Positions 46,800 to 57,835 of a DNA stretch of 64,000 nucleotides are shown piece by piece; position 1 is the first letter of the stretch, and every line of letters starts with the position of its first letter. Under the pieces are notes generated by a model. That model saw only the letters and a list, made by a program, of their open reading frames with translations. It ran no database searches and was not told where the DNA came from. The DNA is from Rhyzopertha dominica (taxonomy: Eukaryota; Arthropoda; Insecta; Coleoptera; Bostrichidae), in NCBI GenBank assembly GCA_025024175.1, contig QCXZ01000003.1, forward strand, positions 57,306,023-57,370,022, written 5' to 3'. The position numbers were made by a program, and so were the translations under genes.

Positions 46800-47910
46800 G
46801 AACATTAATTAGGTAGATAGCTTGGAAACAAACTGCTTATTCGAATGTGCTTAGTTTCATGACTTCTATAAGATACCGTGACAATCGTTTCGACCACATA
46901 ACGGTCATTTTCAAGGAGCATTAAAGCTATACTGAGCTTAGATATTCAAAATTTTGTCCATGTCCCTTATTTCACAGAGGTAAAAATCACTGGCCTGGGT
47001 TTGAAGGTCGACTTTATAATTTCGATAGTACAAAAAGTGTACTGGATGTGGGAACTTCTGTTTGCTTATTTGCAAAATATTGTTTTCACAATATTGTACT
47101 TTTTAATTTCCAAAAGGTTTAGTTTTTACTTCTTTTCGCAGTTTATGACTGATGTCCTTTTGATCTCAGCAATTACTATTTTTTATAATTTATTGTATAT
47201 TGAGAATGCTTTACGTATTTTTAATTCTTATGCAATGGTCAGAAAAGCCAGTTGTGCCTTCTTTTGAGTATATACTTACAACTAATTCTTTAATCCTATT
47301 GTAATAGCTCTACCTGGTTCTCCCTTGCATACAATATTACATTGCGTGCATTTTAGTAAATACCACTTTTGTCTAACGTATTGGGTTTTGGCCTGTTAAC
47401 TAAAAATCCCCCCCATTTTTAACGAAAGCGCTTTTGATATAATTTACTGTGGCTAAAATGTAAGCTTTTATGCTAGCATTTTATATCATTGTTTGTATTC
47501 TAGCTTTATTTTGTTTTTTAACTATTCGGCAACAGTTTTTGTATCGCATCCATCACTGTTGAATACAAAATGCTTAATTTGTAATGATTTATTTGAACAT
47601 GCCGGTATTATCACATGTGAGTACCTATATCGGTTTTCTATAAATTTCAAATTGTCCTTTACCGATATAGTCCATAAAATTAAGAAAGAACTCAATTTTT
47701 CCTATAACGTAAACTTCATATTTTTATTTAGTGCATTTAAGGATTTAATAATACACCCAACTGCATGATAGTTCAAGTCTAAATACAAAAAAAATATGTC
47801 ATCAACATATTTGGTCCAGAATAGGTAATAGATTCTTCATAAATTTACAAACTACTTAATTATTCAGTACGTTTCGCAATGAGTTCATCTTTGAAACCAT
47901 TTAACTTATT
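46800..47910 (-). mobile_element. Decayed Penelope-like element
   Basis: Reading the minus strand: RT at 47830-47480, GIY-YIG-like zinc/cysteine segment at about 47390-47300, spacer, then a terminal repeat (46990-46800) with TTGAAAATGACCGTTATGTG followed by GTCGAAACG. The order RT, endonuclease, terminal repeat is that of Penelope-like elements. The terminal repeat is shared with 41756-41930 and with the hairpin at 23979-24188. All frames are broken. Confidence 0.65.
47300..47830 (-). pseudogene. Penelope-like RT and GIY-YIG remnant
   Basis: Minus strand at 47811-47790 gives WTKYVDDIFFVF, the YVDD catalytic loop in the Penelope-style context FW-x-YVDD. Downstream are LNALNKNMKFTL, then in shifting frames IYRKP and HVIIPACSNKSLQIKH, the usual Penelope continuation after the catalytic loop. 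Further on, LLKCTQCNIVCKGEPGRA resembles the C-x2-C and YIG-x-TGR start of the endonuclease with the YIG lost. Multiple frameshifts. Confidence 0.65.
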
Positions 47911-50022
47911 TTAATCGTTAACAACAACACTCGTATCAATATAATAAGGAAAGCTTGCTTATGGACTCATACTATTTATGTATTATTATATAGGTAGCTT
48001 GTTTATGAGGGTTGGTATTGCAACTCTACCTACGTATTTATCTAACTGATCAAGTAGGCCGGGGATGGCTTTTGTCGTCATGAACTTACGTCATAGTGGT
48101 GGTGCAACAAACCAAACTGTCACTTGTGTTGATTGTCAAGCAGGCGATGTTATGCGCCGTTGCGGTTATCTGCAGAAGATTTCTCAATTTGTAAACATTT
48201 TCGCAGATTCGACGGTGACTGTATTAATGGCAAGTAACAGTAATAGCGTCTTACTTTAACCAATGCAATAAACCACGAATACGTCAAACGGGTCAAACGC
48301 CAAACATGCATTAAGTTATACGAACTAATTTTACACAGCTGTAGAAAGAGAAAACCATAGCTAGCTTGACCCGTTTTTTTATGAAACGTCCGTTACACTG
48401 TTTCTTAAGCGCAGACTGTGAAATTGCTTGTATAACACCATTGTCAATAAATATTGATAAAAATCAAGTCTTGGAGGCCATTTTTGCGATTCGTTAAACA
48501 AAACTTCTATCTGTAACTAAACGTTTAATCAGTTTTCGGTTTAATACAAACTTCGACCTGTATTTAATATTAAAACTAAGCGTCCATGCAGGTACAAAAC
48601 TAAGTAATATTGTTGGATATGCTCACAAAAAAGCACACTAAAGTATAATATAAAAACGCACATAAACCTGTGCTGTTGGAATACAGTACGTAAGAGTTTT
48701 AAACGTTTCTGTTGTATTAAATATAGTTGAATAAATAAGACGAGAAATTTTATCAATTCGCCCATCGGTCTTAAATGAAATATCAAGGAGATGAGATACC
48801 CAGAGAAGAAATGTAGCCGCTTCTGTAATTTTCTCATTTATCTTCTGCTATACCCTATTATTATAAGCTACTTACAAAGAAAAACATTTAAAATTACAAT
48901 TTAATTTATACAGGCCACCTATTATTTCAATCTCCCATCATTTTACACAAGAAAATAACTTTTTATTGCACGGGCATTTTAAGTACGTGAGCGGAATAAA
49001 ATTGAGAAGGTATGCAGTGACCAAGTTTTAATTCGTCCTGAGCCCCTAGATCTGATAAGGCCGTACCCCGTTGCACAAACTGTGTAAGGAAATTAGTTTC
49101 CAACTTTCCTAGTTTCCATTCTATGATGAAGTTTCCGTTCTAATTAGCCTTTTTATCATGCATAAGTAAAGTAACGTGCGCTTGAATAGTGGCGCAATTT
49201 GTTTTCTAACTGATGGTGAATTGTCATGTTTTATAGGTATTTGTTGCACATTTTCATCTTCATCTTTTGATTCATGTTTTATGTTTCTTTTATTGTTTTA
49301 ACCTTCCAAAATGCTACTTGTTTCAGATGAAATTAACGAACTTATTTAGGAACAAACGAATTAACTTTTTACATATTTTTATTGGCGTAGTTTGTGAGGT
49401 CGTCAATAATGCAAATAATTGCAATATACGTTTCTGTGCTATTTAGTTTCTTGTTTTCTAATTTTGACGGTATCTTTTTGGACAACATCGTTAGCACACT
49501 GTGTTGAAAAATTTCACGGAATCTAATTGACTACCATGCTGCATCTAGTATAAGCAATAGACGATTAGAGCTTCTTTACTCTGGTTTTTATGTCCTGGGT
49601 CCATCATGAGGTCTTTAAGTAAAGCCCAACACAATTCATTTAGGTATAGGAACGGATTCCCCGTCCCAAACAACTTGCGTATTAACTGACTTTTGTATCT
49701 TTTGTAACCGTTCTACCGCTTGGTATGTATGTGAATTCGATGTTGTGGTAAACTTATGTGATCTCAATACAGCTTTGCCATGTTAAAACATTTTTTGTTA
49801 ACAAAATTGATTCTTGAACTATTTGCTATAGTTTTATGGCCTGAATATATTTTCATTATTCATCGATTGACTTACTTGCCTGTCATTACTTCATTTGGTT
49901 TCATTATCAACTCAAATGATGCCATTCCGCAGTAATAGGTATTTTCCGGAATTTAAATTGAGAGTGGATTTAAATATTTTTTTTATATAAGGCGATGTAG
50001 TAGTAGCTGTCCGAAATTATAC
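47911..50022. other. No recognisable gene
   Basis: AT-rich. Open frames at 48065-48259 and 48837-48541 have no family motif. Confidence 0.45.
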
Positions 50023-50462
50023 ACTGACTTTGATTACGAGGGTTAATGCTTTCAGCGTCCATAATATAAGATCGTTGTCGTTTTAAAACACTGAAAAAAA
50101 GGTTATTGGTCTGACGTTTCGATTACACTTGCAATCTTTGTCAAAGATGAAGAACCTTAAAATTCGTCTGACACAAGATCAAACAAAATTTTGAAAGTAA
50201 ATAACAAATCACCAAGGAAGCGAGACGTGATTGAAACAACGTGCCAACCTGATAAAATATGAACCTAACGACGAAAAAGGAGCTACCTACCCACTAGATA
50301 TACACGAACTACTTGATAAAAGAAAACTACAAAATAGCCTTCCAAATACGAGGGTGGATGCTTTCAGCGTCCATAATATAAGATAATATTTTGTCGGATA
50401 GATCGCTGTCTCTTGAAAACACTGACAAAAAGTTAATAGTCTGACGTTTCGATTACATATAA

Positions 50463-50826
50463 TAATTTAGATAAAATTTTAAGTTCTACTAAAGATAAAG
50501 TACATTTAGAGAGTGAAAGTTTTTAAAAAATTACTTGTTCTTGCGGAAAGTGTTACATAGGTCAAACTAAAAGAAAAGTAGGTACGCGTTTGAAAGCACA
50601 CATACGTGCTACCAGGTTGCAACAGATAGATAAATCTTCCGTAGCTGAACACTCATATTTGACTAAACACATGATTGATTTTGATAAAACAAAAATTTTA
50701 CATAGAGAAAAATATTATCACAAACGTCTAATAAAAGAAGCTATAGAAATTTTTAGGAATACTAATAATTTTAATAGGGATTGTGGAAATTATGAGTTAG
50801 GGGACATTTGGAAGGCTATTTTGTAG
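50463..50826 (+). pseudogene. GIY-YIG endonuclease domain of a PLE (copy 1)
   Basis: Translation gives KITCSCGKCYIGQTKRKVG, then TRLKAHIR with the conserved Arg, SSVAEHSYLTKH and RLIKEAIEI with the likely catalytic Glu, ending GDIWKAIL-stop at 50826. This is the C-terminal endonuclease of Penelope-like retroelements, which nicks the target to prime reverse transcription. A stop at about 50528 replaces the Tyr of the expected GVYKI, as shown by copy 2, so the GIY half is damaged. The YIG, Arg, His and Glu positions remain. RT is absent. Confidence 0.85.
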
Positions 50827-51164
50827 TTATCTTTTATCAAGTAGTTCGTCTATATCTAGTAGGTAGGTAGTTCCTTTTTCATCGTTAGGTTCCTTTTTTA
50901 TCAGGTTGGCACGTTGTTTCTATGACGTCTCGCATCCTTGGTGATTTGTTTATTTACTTTCAAAATTTTGTTTGAACTTGTGTCAAGCAAGTTTTTGAGG
51001 TTCTTCGTCTTTGACAAAGATTACAGGTGTAATCGAAACGTCAGACTATTAACTTTTTGTCAGTGTTTTCGAGAGACAGCCTTCCAAATGTCTCCTAACT
51101 CATAATTTCCACAATCTCTATTAACATTATTAGTATTCCTACAAATTTCTATAGCATCTTTTAT

Positions 51165-51510
51165 TAGATAAAATTTTAAGTTCTACTAAAGATAAAATAC
51201 ATTTAGAGAGTGAAGGTGTTTACAAGATTACTTGTTCTTGCGCCGAGTATTACATAGGTCAAAGAAAGAAAAGTAGGTACGCGTTTGAAAAAACACATAC
51301 GTGATACTAGGCTGCAACAGATAGATAAATCTTCCGTAGCTGAACACTCATATTTGACTAANCACATGATTGACTTCGATAAAACAAAAATACATAGAGA
51401 AAAAGATTATCACAAACGTCTAATAAAATAAGCTATAGAAATTTCTAGGAATACTAATAATTTTAATAGCGATTGTGGTAATTATGTGTTACTGACATTT
51501 GGAAGGCTAT
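51165..51510 (+). pseudogene. GIY-YIG endonuclease domain of a PLE (copy 2), frameshifted
   Basis: It begins ILSSTKDKIHLESEGVYKIT with an intact GVYKI, then CSCAEYYIGQ. A deletion then shifts the frame, so the remaining conserved sequence (SSVAEHSYLTKH region, KEAIEI region, one ambiguous base at 51361) continues in other frames. It is about 90% identical to copy 1 at the DNA level by eye. Confidence 0.8.
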
Positions 51511-51810
51511 TTTGTAGTTATCTTTTATCAAGTAGTTCGTGTATATCTAGTAGGTAAGTAGTTCCTTTTTCGTCGTTAGGTTCATATTTTATCAGGTTGG
51601 CACGTTGTCTCTATGACGTCTCGCTTCCTTGGTGATTTGTTTATTTACTTTCAAAATTTTATTTGATCTTGTGTCAGACGAATTTTGAGGTTCTTCGTCT
51701 TTGACAAAGATTACAGGTGTAATTGAAACGTCAGACCAATAATTTTTTGTCAGTGTCTTAAAACGGCAGCGATCTTTCNGAGAAAATATTATCTCATACT
51801 GACCTTGATT

Positions 51811-52929
51811 GTCAAAGATATTTTAACATTAGTGCTAAAATGAGTTTAGTCACCCAAACACATCCATTCATTTCTACAAAAAAAAAAACAACTTTAGTAA
51901 TATAAAATTATACAGAATATAATAATGTTAACGAACAAAAAGTTTTTTTAAGAAATTGCTACTTATTTGCTATAATTGTTAACCGTATGTGTTGCAACCG
52001 CACACTGTTGTGTGGTCTTCATTGGAAGAATAATTATTAGATATTACCCTACCCCGTCGATGTACGAGGATCATGTCAAAATTCCTGCACATAGTAAATG
52101 ATACGCATATTTTTAAAAATTGCAATAACGTTGTTCAGTATCCTTGCATATCCAAAATACGTTTAGTTCGCCATTTTTGTCAAGATAGTGGACTTATCCG
52201 TATTTTAAAAAAAAATCACATTTTCCGCAACAATTGAATTGCAAAGAATTTTATGTAATACATGATGCAAAATGGCTAGTGTTTTTGAACACGAGGTGCT
52301 GGTCCAGCACATCTAGTGCCAAAAACACGCTCATTTTGGAACTAGTTATAAATAGCTATTTTGAAGTAATGACTAGCGACTATTCCAAGTCACTGAATTA
52401 AATTGACCTGGTCTACCTGAAGCAAATTTATCTCGTTTTTTTANGATGGNATGCAGCTTCACCGAATAAATATACCTGCAGTTCTGTTCTACGTAGCTCG
52501 CACATTCACACACATGTCGGNTCGCAGAACCCGTCCTGTAAGCTGGTTCTTATGCAAACGTGCAAGGTACAACGCTGCGAAACAGTTTTCCGTATCAAGC
52601 TGCTGGAAGTCGAGAGAACAGGTGGGAGCAGCAGGTGCAGCAGTATCCTGAATTCGCGACTGCAAATATGTGGGCAGCAGTTGTTCGTTTTTACCAGCCG
52701 TTTCATTCACTTTCACTAGCGGTCGGTGTTAGTGAAACTGTTCTTGCGAAATTTTGCATACTTGCTGCTTTTTTCCTAATTCTTTTTGAGATATGCTTGA
52801 AGTCAAATTGATTGATGAAGGATAATTGAATTCGCTTCATAGGTTGTTAATCTTAAATCTTTGTTTTGTCATGTCAAAAATCGTTACATACAAAATTTAT
52901 TATCACGCCCGACCTACAGAAGTATTGTT
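51811..52929. other. No recognisable gene
   Basis: AT-rich with a GC-richer zone (52470-52720) covered by short overlapping frames with ambiguous bases. A hairpin GTGCTGGTCCAGCAC lies at 52298-52312. Confidence 0.45.
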
Positions 52930-53080
52930 CTTAAAAGAGACAAATTATTTCATTCACCAACAGGATCAGAGCAGAACACTGAGCTGTAGCAGAACATTTT
53001 TTTAAATAAAAATAAAGGACAACCTTGAGTGCTCGTGTGGATATATACAAAGTACAGATCATATCCTTTTTTATAGCGCA
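52930..53080 (+). pseudogene. LINE C-terminal fragment
   Basis: Near 53010-53060 the plus strand reads KDNLECSCGYIQSTDHILF, the C-x-C...H motif that ends the RT/RNase H polyprotein of Jockey-like LINEs. It is short and isolated, with no flanking match recognised. Confidence 0.45.
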
Positions 53081-53419
53081 AACTATTAACCGCATGGCTC
53101 AGGTATACTATAATACAATTACGTAAGACTGGCTAGTAGTCCTGTATCTGCTTTGACTCTTTTTGCATGCACAACTGTAGAAAAAGCTAATCTTCTATCT
53201 GCTTATGTAGCACTGACATGAATTGAAATCTAAATATTGTCTTTACTTGCAGATGATATCCCTATTCCTTTTTTAATTCTAACTACTTCCCATCCGTTCG
53301 AGATAACTATCTATATAAGAAGAGCTACATCTTTAGCAAAACAGAAAACAGAAAGTTTAAATGGAATGGTAGTTTGTTTTGTCTAAAGTGAAATCATAAG
53401 AAATTTGTTTTACCTTCAT

Positions 53420-53890
53420 TTAAGTACAGTTTGTTAGAATTAACCCATAGGTTATCTTATCCATTATAAAATTTAATTCACTTTCTAGAGAAGTTGGTGT
53501 TTCAACAGAGAACAATATCGAAGTATCATCATCACTTCGTTTCCCGTCACGGCATGCGATAAATCGGTGACGTAAAGTGCAAACAAAACAGAGCCTAATA
53601 TTGTTCTTTGTGCAACTCCACACTTTACAGGTGTGTCGTGTCGATTTTGCATTCCCATCCTCGAAATAACGAAGCTGAACACTTGTTTGCATCTCCTATA
53701 ATGCCGTAACTATGTAGCTTATTAAGTAAAAGATTAGGGTCCACACAATCGAAGGTTTAGAGAGATTATGAAATATACCAACGGGATATTCGCTGACGTT
53801 AATATGATCCAGTAGTTTATTGTGAAAAGATTCGATTGCTGTCACTGTTGAATATTTTGGTCTGAAACCAGGTTGACATTCAGTTAGTAT
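53420..53890 (-). pseudogene. LINE reverse transcriptase fragment
   Basis: On the minus strand: FRPKYSTVTAIESFHNKLLD (about 53870-53810), a decayed KAFD block followed by VDPN, KCGVAQRTILGSVLFALYV then TDL (about 53620-53555, equivalent to GVPQGS-LGP-LF-YINDL), and DDDTSILFS (catalytic DD, about 53533). Three frames are needed, so it is dead. Non-LTR, Jockey-like. Confidence 0.75.
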
Positions 53891-54456
53891 ACTGAACTTC
53901 GCAAAATAAATGAGTTCAACCTATGCAACATACTATGTATACTCAAAAATTTTAGAGAGTGAAAAGGTAATAGTTATCGGCCTGTACTGCTGTGACGCTG
54001 TTAGACAGCATTTATTAATCAAAAACCTCGTTCTTAACTTACATTAAAACAGTCTTCGCAACAGAAAAATTCAATTTTTGTTTGGATATGTCGGTCACCT
54101 CTAGCTGCTTTGAACCATTCTGTTTTTCACTTTAAATCATATTGGCAACCGCACAAACAAAATGCTTGGTGTATTTGTCGATGTGTTCCTGCAACAAAAC
54201 ACGATCACTTATTGTGTGGTCTATACATAAGTGTTTTACACAAACACATTTTTTATTTTAGTGACGTAAACAAAACGAAATAATGGCGTAAGTCTTCGAT
54301 AATCCCTTATTACAACCAACGGTCTCCTAGATATGACATGTTGGTATGCGACATGATGTCAGACGCTCATGACCTTCGGATCGGCTATTTAAGCACAAGT
54401 TTGAACTTTACCCGGCTTTTAGCATGAGATGTTCATATATTTTTTTTACATTTTTG
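53891..54456. other. No recognisable feature
   Basis: AT-rich. Nothing coding seen. Confidence 0.45.
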
Positions 54457-54738
54457 ATCACTACTAATGCTAGAGGGTTGCGGTTTCGACATTACTGTAT
54501 TACTTTTTTGTTCTGAGTTCAGCTGTACCATTGCCGTTTTTGTATCGTCTTTTGTTTTAAAGCCATAGCCAACTTTTGGAAAATGTAACATTTCTCCAGC
54601 TCTCAATTTCTCGCTTGGGTATGTAGATACGGAAATACTATAAAGACATTTTTTATAGATATTATTATTTTGAATCCAGTGGCGTACCCTGTAATTTTTT
54701 AGGATATCACATTTTTGAGATATAACCCAAACCTGCAT
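54457..54738 (-). pseudogene. Unidentified ORF segment conserved in both palindrome arms
   Basis: The minus-strand frame contains EMLHFPKVGYGFKTKDDTKT followed by AMVQL. The other arm, on the plus strand at about 55360-55450, reads EMLHFPRIGYGFKTKDDTKI followed by ATVQL. Most differences between the arms are conservative (K/R, V/I, T/I, M/T), which suggests that this was a protein-coding sequence in the parent element. I do not recognise the protein. Confidence 0.4.
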
Positions 54739-55508
54739 TTTTTAAATGGAACTCATAGTTCGCTTTGCTGCGGATGAAAAGGCCTATTGTTCTGATTAAA
54801 AAAATGTATACATTGTTAGGTTCATTTTTACTAATTTTGGAATTATTCAAATTTCTTTTAATAATTTAATGATATTTTACGTTTATATACAGGAGACTAT
54901 GGAATAAGAAAACACACGATATAATTTATATTATTAAGTAAAAGTTTTAATCCTTTAAAAATAATATATGCATATTTAAATACATACATAAGACTCCTAA
55001 GAGCGCTCATGCATTTTTTTGGCGATAATCTAGGAGGCCACGTAACTAATGAAAATGATTGTTTATTTGGAGATATGTATCTATGCATTGTTTATCATCA
55101 AGCATTTACATCCATTTTGACGAAAAACGTAAAATCTTATTAAATTATTACAAAAATTGGCATAATACCAAAATTAGTAAATATAAACCTAACAATGTAT
55201 ACATAATAATTCTTTTGAACCATAGTAAAAATGCAAGTTTGTGTTATATCTAAAAAAAGTGACCCCCTAAAAAAATTCTGAGTACGCCACTGGATTCAGT
55301 ATAAAAATATCTGTAAAAAAAACGTTTTTTGTGTCTACACAGCCAATCCAGATATTGAGAACTGAAGAAATGTTACACTTTCCAAGAATTGGCTATGGCT
55401 TTAAAACAAAAGACGATACAAAAATCGCGACGGTACAGCTGAAATCAGCACACAAAAGTAGGTAATACAGTGATGTCGAAACCGTAACCCTCTAGTATTA
55501 ATAGTTAC
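54457..55508. repeat. Long imperfect inverted repeat (about 430-bp left and 390-bp right arms)
   Basis: The left arm (54457 to about 54890) and right arm (about 55117 to 55508) are reverse complements at roughly 75-85% identity by eye. From outside in, shared blocks are CTAG(C/T)ATTA, GGGTTNCGGTTTCGACAT, a coding-like block, GAATCCAGTGGCGTAC, TTTTTTTAGG, TGTATACATTGTTAGG and TTTAATAATTTAATNA. The spacer is about 220 bp. CAGTGGCGTAC looks like a hAT terminus, but the homology continues past it on both sides, so it is internal to the palindrome. Probably a foldback-type element or two opposed copies. Confidence 0.75.
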
Positions 55509-55919
55509 TGAGATACCCTACAATTACAATGAAAATGGGACACCCTGTACACATACTTTCATTTTATTAATTTTCAAAAAAAAAGTTAAAACACCNAATC
55601 ANAATTTNTACCTTGCCTGACATAGGACCAACATCAATATTTCTGTGAATGATGAGCTACTTCTTACAAATCTGTTATTAATTCAAACTGTCTTCATCAT
55701 TACTAAGTAATTAAATTACATTATTAAATAACGATTTTTATCTAAAAATTCATTTAATTCTTATACTGTTCTACATAAGTAGGCACATAATAAGACGTAT
55801 AAAGGGAGCTATTCCCAACCCAGCTTGACTGGCAACCGTAAAACCAACGCAAGGGCGCTGTTTAAATATTCAGATCACCTTCCTCAAATGAAAATGATGT
55901 CCCGTAAGTGCTTTCATTA

Positions 55920-56250
55920 AAATTTATTAAACTGCTATTTAGGCAATGAAACGGCCTCATCGCCGATTGCGTTCGCGCCTCTTCTTTTGCTCTGCGCCGT
56001 CCTGAATTATTTGCTGCAGCATCTCCGTTTGTTTCGTGGAATGCGATAAATTTTCCTCACGGCGTGCAACCGCAAAACCCCGTTCGACCTTATTCAACTT
56101 TAATTTTTAATCTCCGGGCGATAGAGTGGTCTGATTGGAGTATTCTATGTCTTTTGTTCGTGGTCGCTGCCACCCCACGAGTTCTATTCATTCGGGGAGT
56201 TGCTGCGTGAACGCCGGAGAGAAGGTGATTTTCCACAAATAGCCGCCGGG
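55920..56250. other. GC-richer unique block, candidate regulatory sequence
   Basis: A clear rise in GC, no repeat termini, no family-type ORF. Same character as the blocks at 6.3 and 9.9 kb. Confidence 0.3.
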
Positions 56251-56724
56251 CACAAATCTAAATGATGCTGATAAAACTTTCATTAGCTTTCCTGTCAAAG
56301 CACTGTTGGAATTTAATTAAACACGCTTATGTTTGGCCCAAATTTCTGTTTAGTTTTACAAATTGTCGTATAATGGCTGCTAATTTTGAGATTGTGATCT
56401 AAATAAATACTTCAAAGGCAGAAGCTATTATTGGAAGCTAAAATTGATGTCATGTAACCAATAAAGGTTAATGCTTAATTATAAACGTCAACACAGCACA
56501 CTTATAAAATTCTCAAGTAAAACAAGAAATTTTAACGAATAATATTGGACTACAGATAAAAACTTTCAAGGTTAGCATGCTTTTATTACAAATATTAGGC
56601 AGTTTGACATGACCGTGTGGTACATACCTCTTACATGACGTTCCTTAATGGTCCTTCAGTTTTAAAATTTGGGACTTCCTTGTCGAGATATAGTCTTAAA
56701 ATGACCAAAAAGTCTTCATTTTTA

Positions 56725-57835
56725 ATTTTCTAGCTGGAAAGCAGTTGAAATTAGAGATTTGAATAAGTTATTTCCTTTGAAAATAAAACTGACAGGAAGG
56801 AGCATTGCGCATCTTTATAAACATATTAACTGTGACGGAAGCCGCCATGTTTTAAACAGTTTTAGTTTGGTTTAAGCAATAATAAATGCACTTATTTGGG
56901 TATTCTAACGTAAATTAATATTATTACTGACTCTTTAGACAATAATTTGGTGAGTGATCAAACCGCGGTACAACAGACAACAATATGGTTAATTTCAGTT
57001 CTTCTGGTTGTCCCCTGATAGCATTTAATAAAATTCAGGAGTAAAATTTTATAGGTAGATGTTGTTAACACTAATTTTTTTTAACATTTAGTAATAAAAG
57101 CATATTTTGTTTGAATGAAATTTTAAGGGTATGAAATATTTATGGAGCGACAAATCGTGTGATATGCATAGACATAATCAAATGGAGGTAATTATTTATG
57201 TATACTATAGCTACTTTTTTCAAATTTTACACACCCTTAGAGAATAACCTCCTGGACATGGTCCTGCAATCCGTTCGCTATGATCGCGTCTAATTTTCTT
57301 TCGAAAAAAATTTATATGTATGCGAAACGGCTTTACTACGCGTGCTGTCGCATACTCCTTGACCTGACCCGACCATCATGCGCGAGTTTTCACTCCGATT
57401 TTTAGCGGTCTTTTTTGCCGAGCGATTTTTACGCGCTTAAGCCGCGTCTTTTATGCTTGCGCAAATTGATATTATAATAACAAGTGACATGCTTAATTAA
57501 TTTAAGGTACAGTAAATATATTCTATACAATATTTTATTCCCTCAAACATATTACTAAGCGCCACTGTCAGAGCGGAAACAGTAGCCGACCATACGCAAC
57601 CTCTATTCTGGTCCCACGAATCTAATTATGTGCTCCTTCCTGTCAGTTTTATATTCAAAGGTTATTTCAGTACTATTATTAAGTGGTATCCATTTTTTCA
57701 AGTTATTTTTGTGAAGGGCGAAAACTAGCAATCCCGATTTTTACCTTTTTCTGAACTTCTTTCGCCTTTTTCATTTCTATAATATTTTCGTACATCAGTA
57801 CTTTGCCAGCTAGAAAATAAAAGTCTTACCTTACC
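56725..57835. repeat. Opposed repeat copies forming discontinuous inverted repeats
   Basis: Left, about 56765-56805, CTTTGAAAATAAAACTGACA followed by GGAAGGAGCA. The right arm at 57631-57668 is its reverse complement with few changes. A second pair, TTTTCTAGCTGGAAAGCAG (56731 region) against CCAGCTAGAAAATAAAA (57808 region), lies outside it, with extra sequence inserted in the right arm. Probably two opposed copies of a repeat. Confidence 0.5.

Larger units (their letters stand above)
50036..51797 (+). mobile_element. Penelope-like element composite with inverted terminal repeats and 13-bp TSD
   Basis: Flanked by ACTGACTTTGATT (50023-50035) and ACTGACCTTGATT (51798-51810), 12/13 identical. 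From left to right: an antisense terminal repeat (50037-50345), a second antisense start (50349-50459) that repeats the first directly, sense GIY-YIG ORF 1 (to 50826), sense terminal repeat (50827-51075), an inverted scrap of the endonuclease tail (51077-51165), sense GIY-YIG copy 2 (51165-51510) and a sense terminal repeat (51511-51797). The terminal repeats contain TTTGACAAAGATTACAGG followed by TGTAATCGAAACGTC. There is no reverse transcriptase, so this is a 5'-truncated, multimeric insertion. Such inverted, tandem terminal segments are characteristic of Penelope elements. Confidence 0.8.

Noticed and set aside
50463..51510. GIY-YIG domains as an intron homing endonuclease
   Set aside because: The TCSCG-CYIGQT context, flanking inverted terminal repeats and 13-bp duplication fit a Penelope-like retroelement; no intron features are present.
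54677..55289. hAT element with CAGTGGCGTAC termini
   Set aside because: The 8-bp flanks do not match as direct repeats, and inverted homology continues beyond the supposed termini, so these sequences are internal to a longer palindrome.
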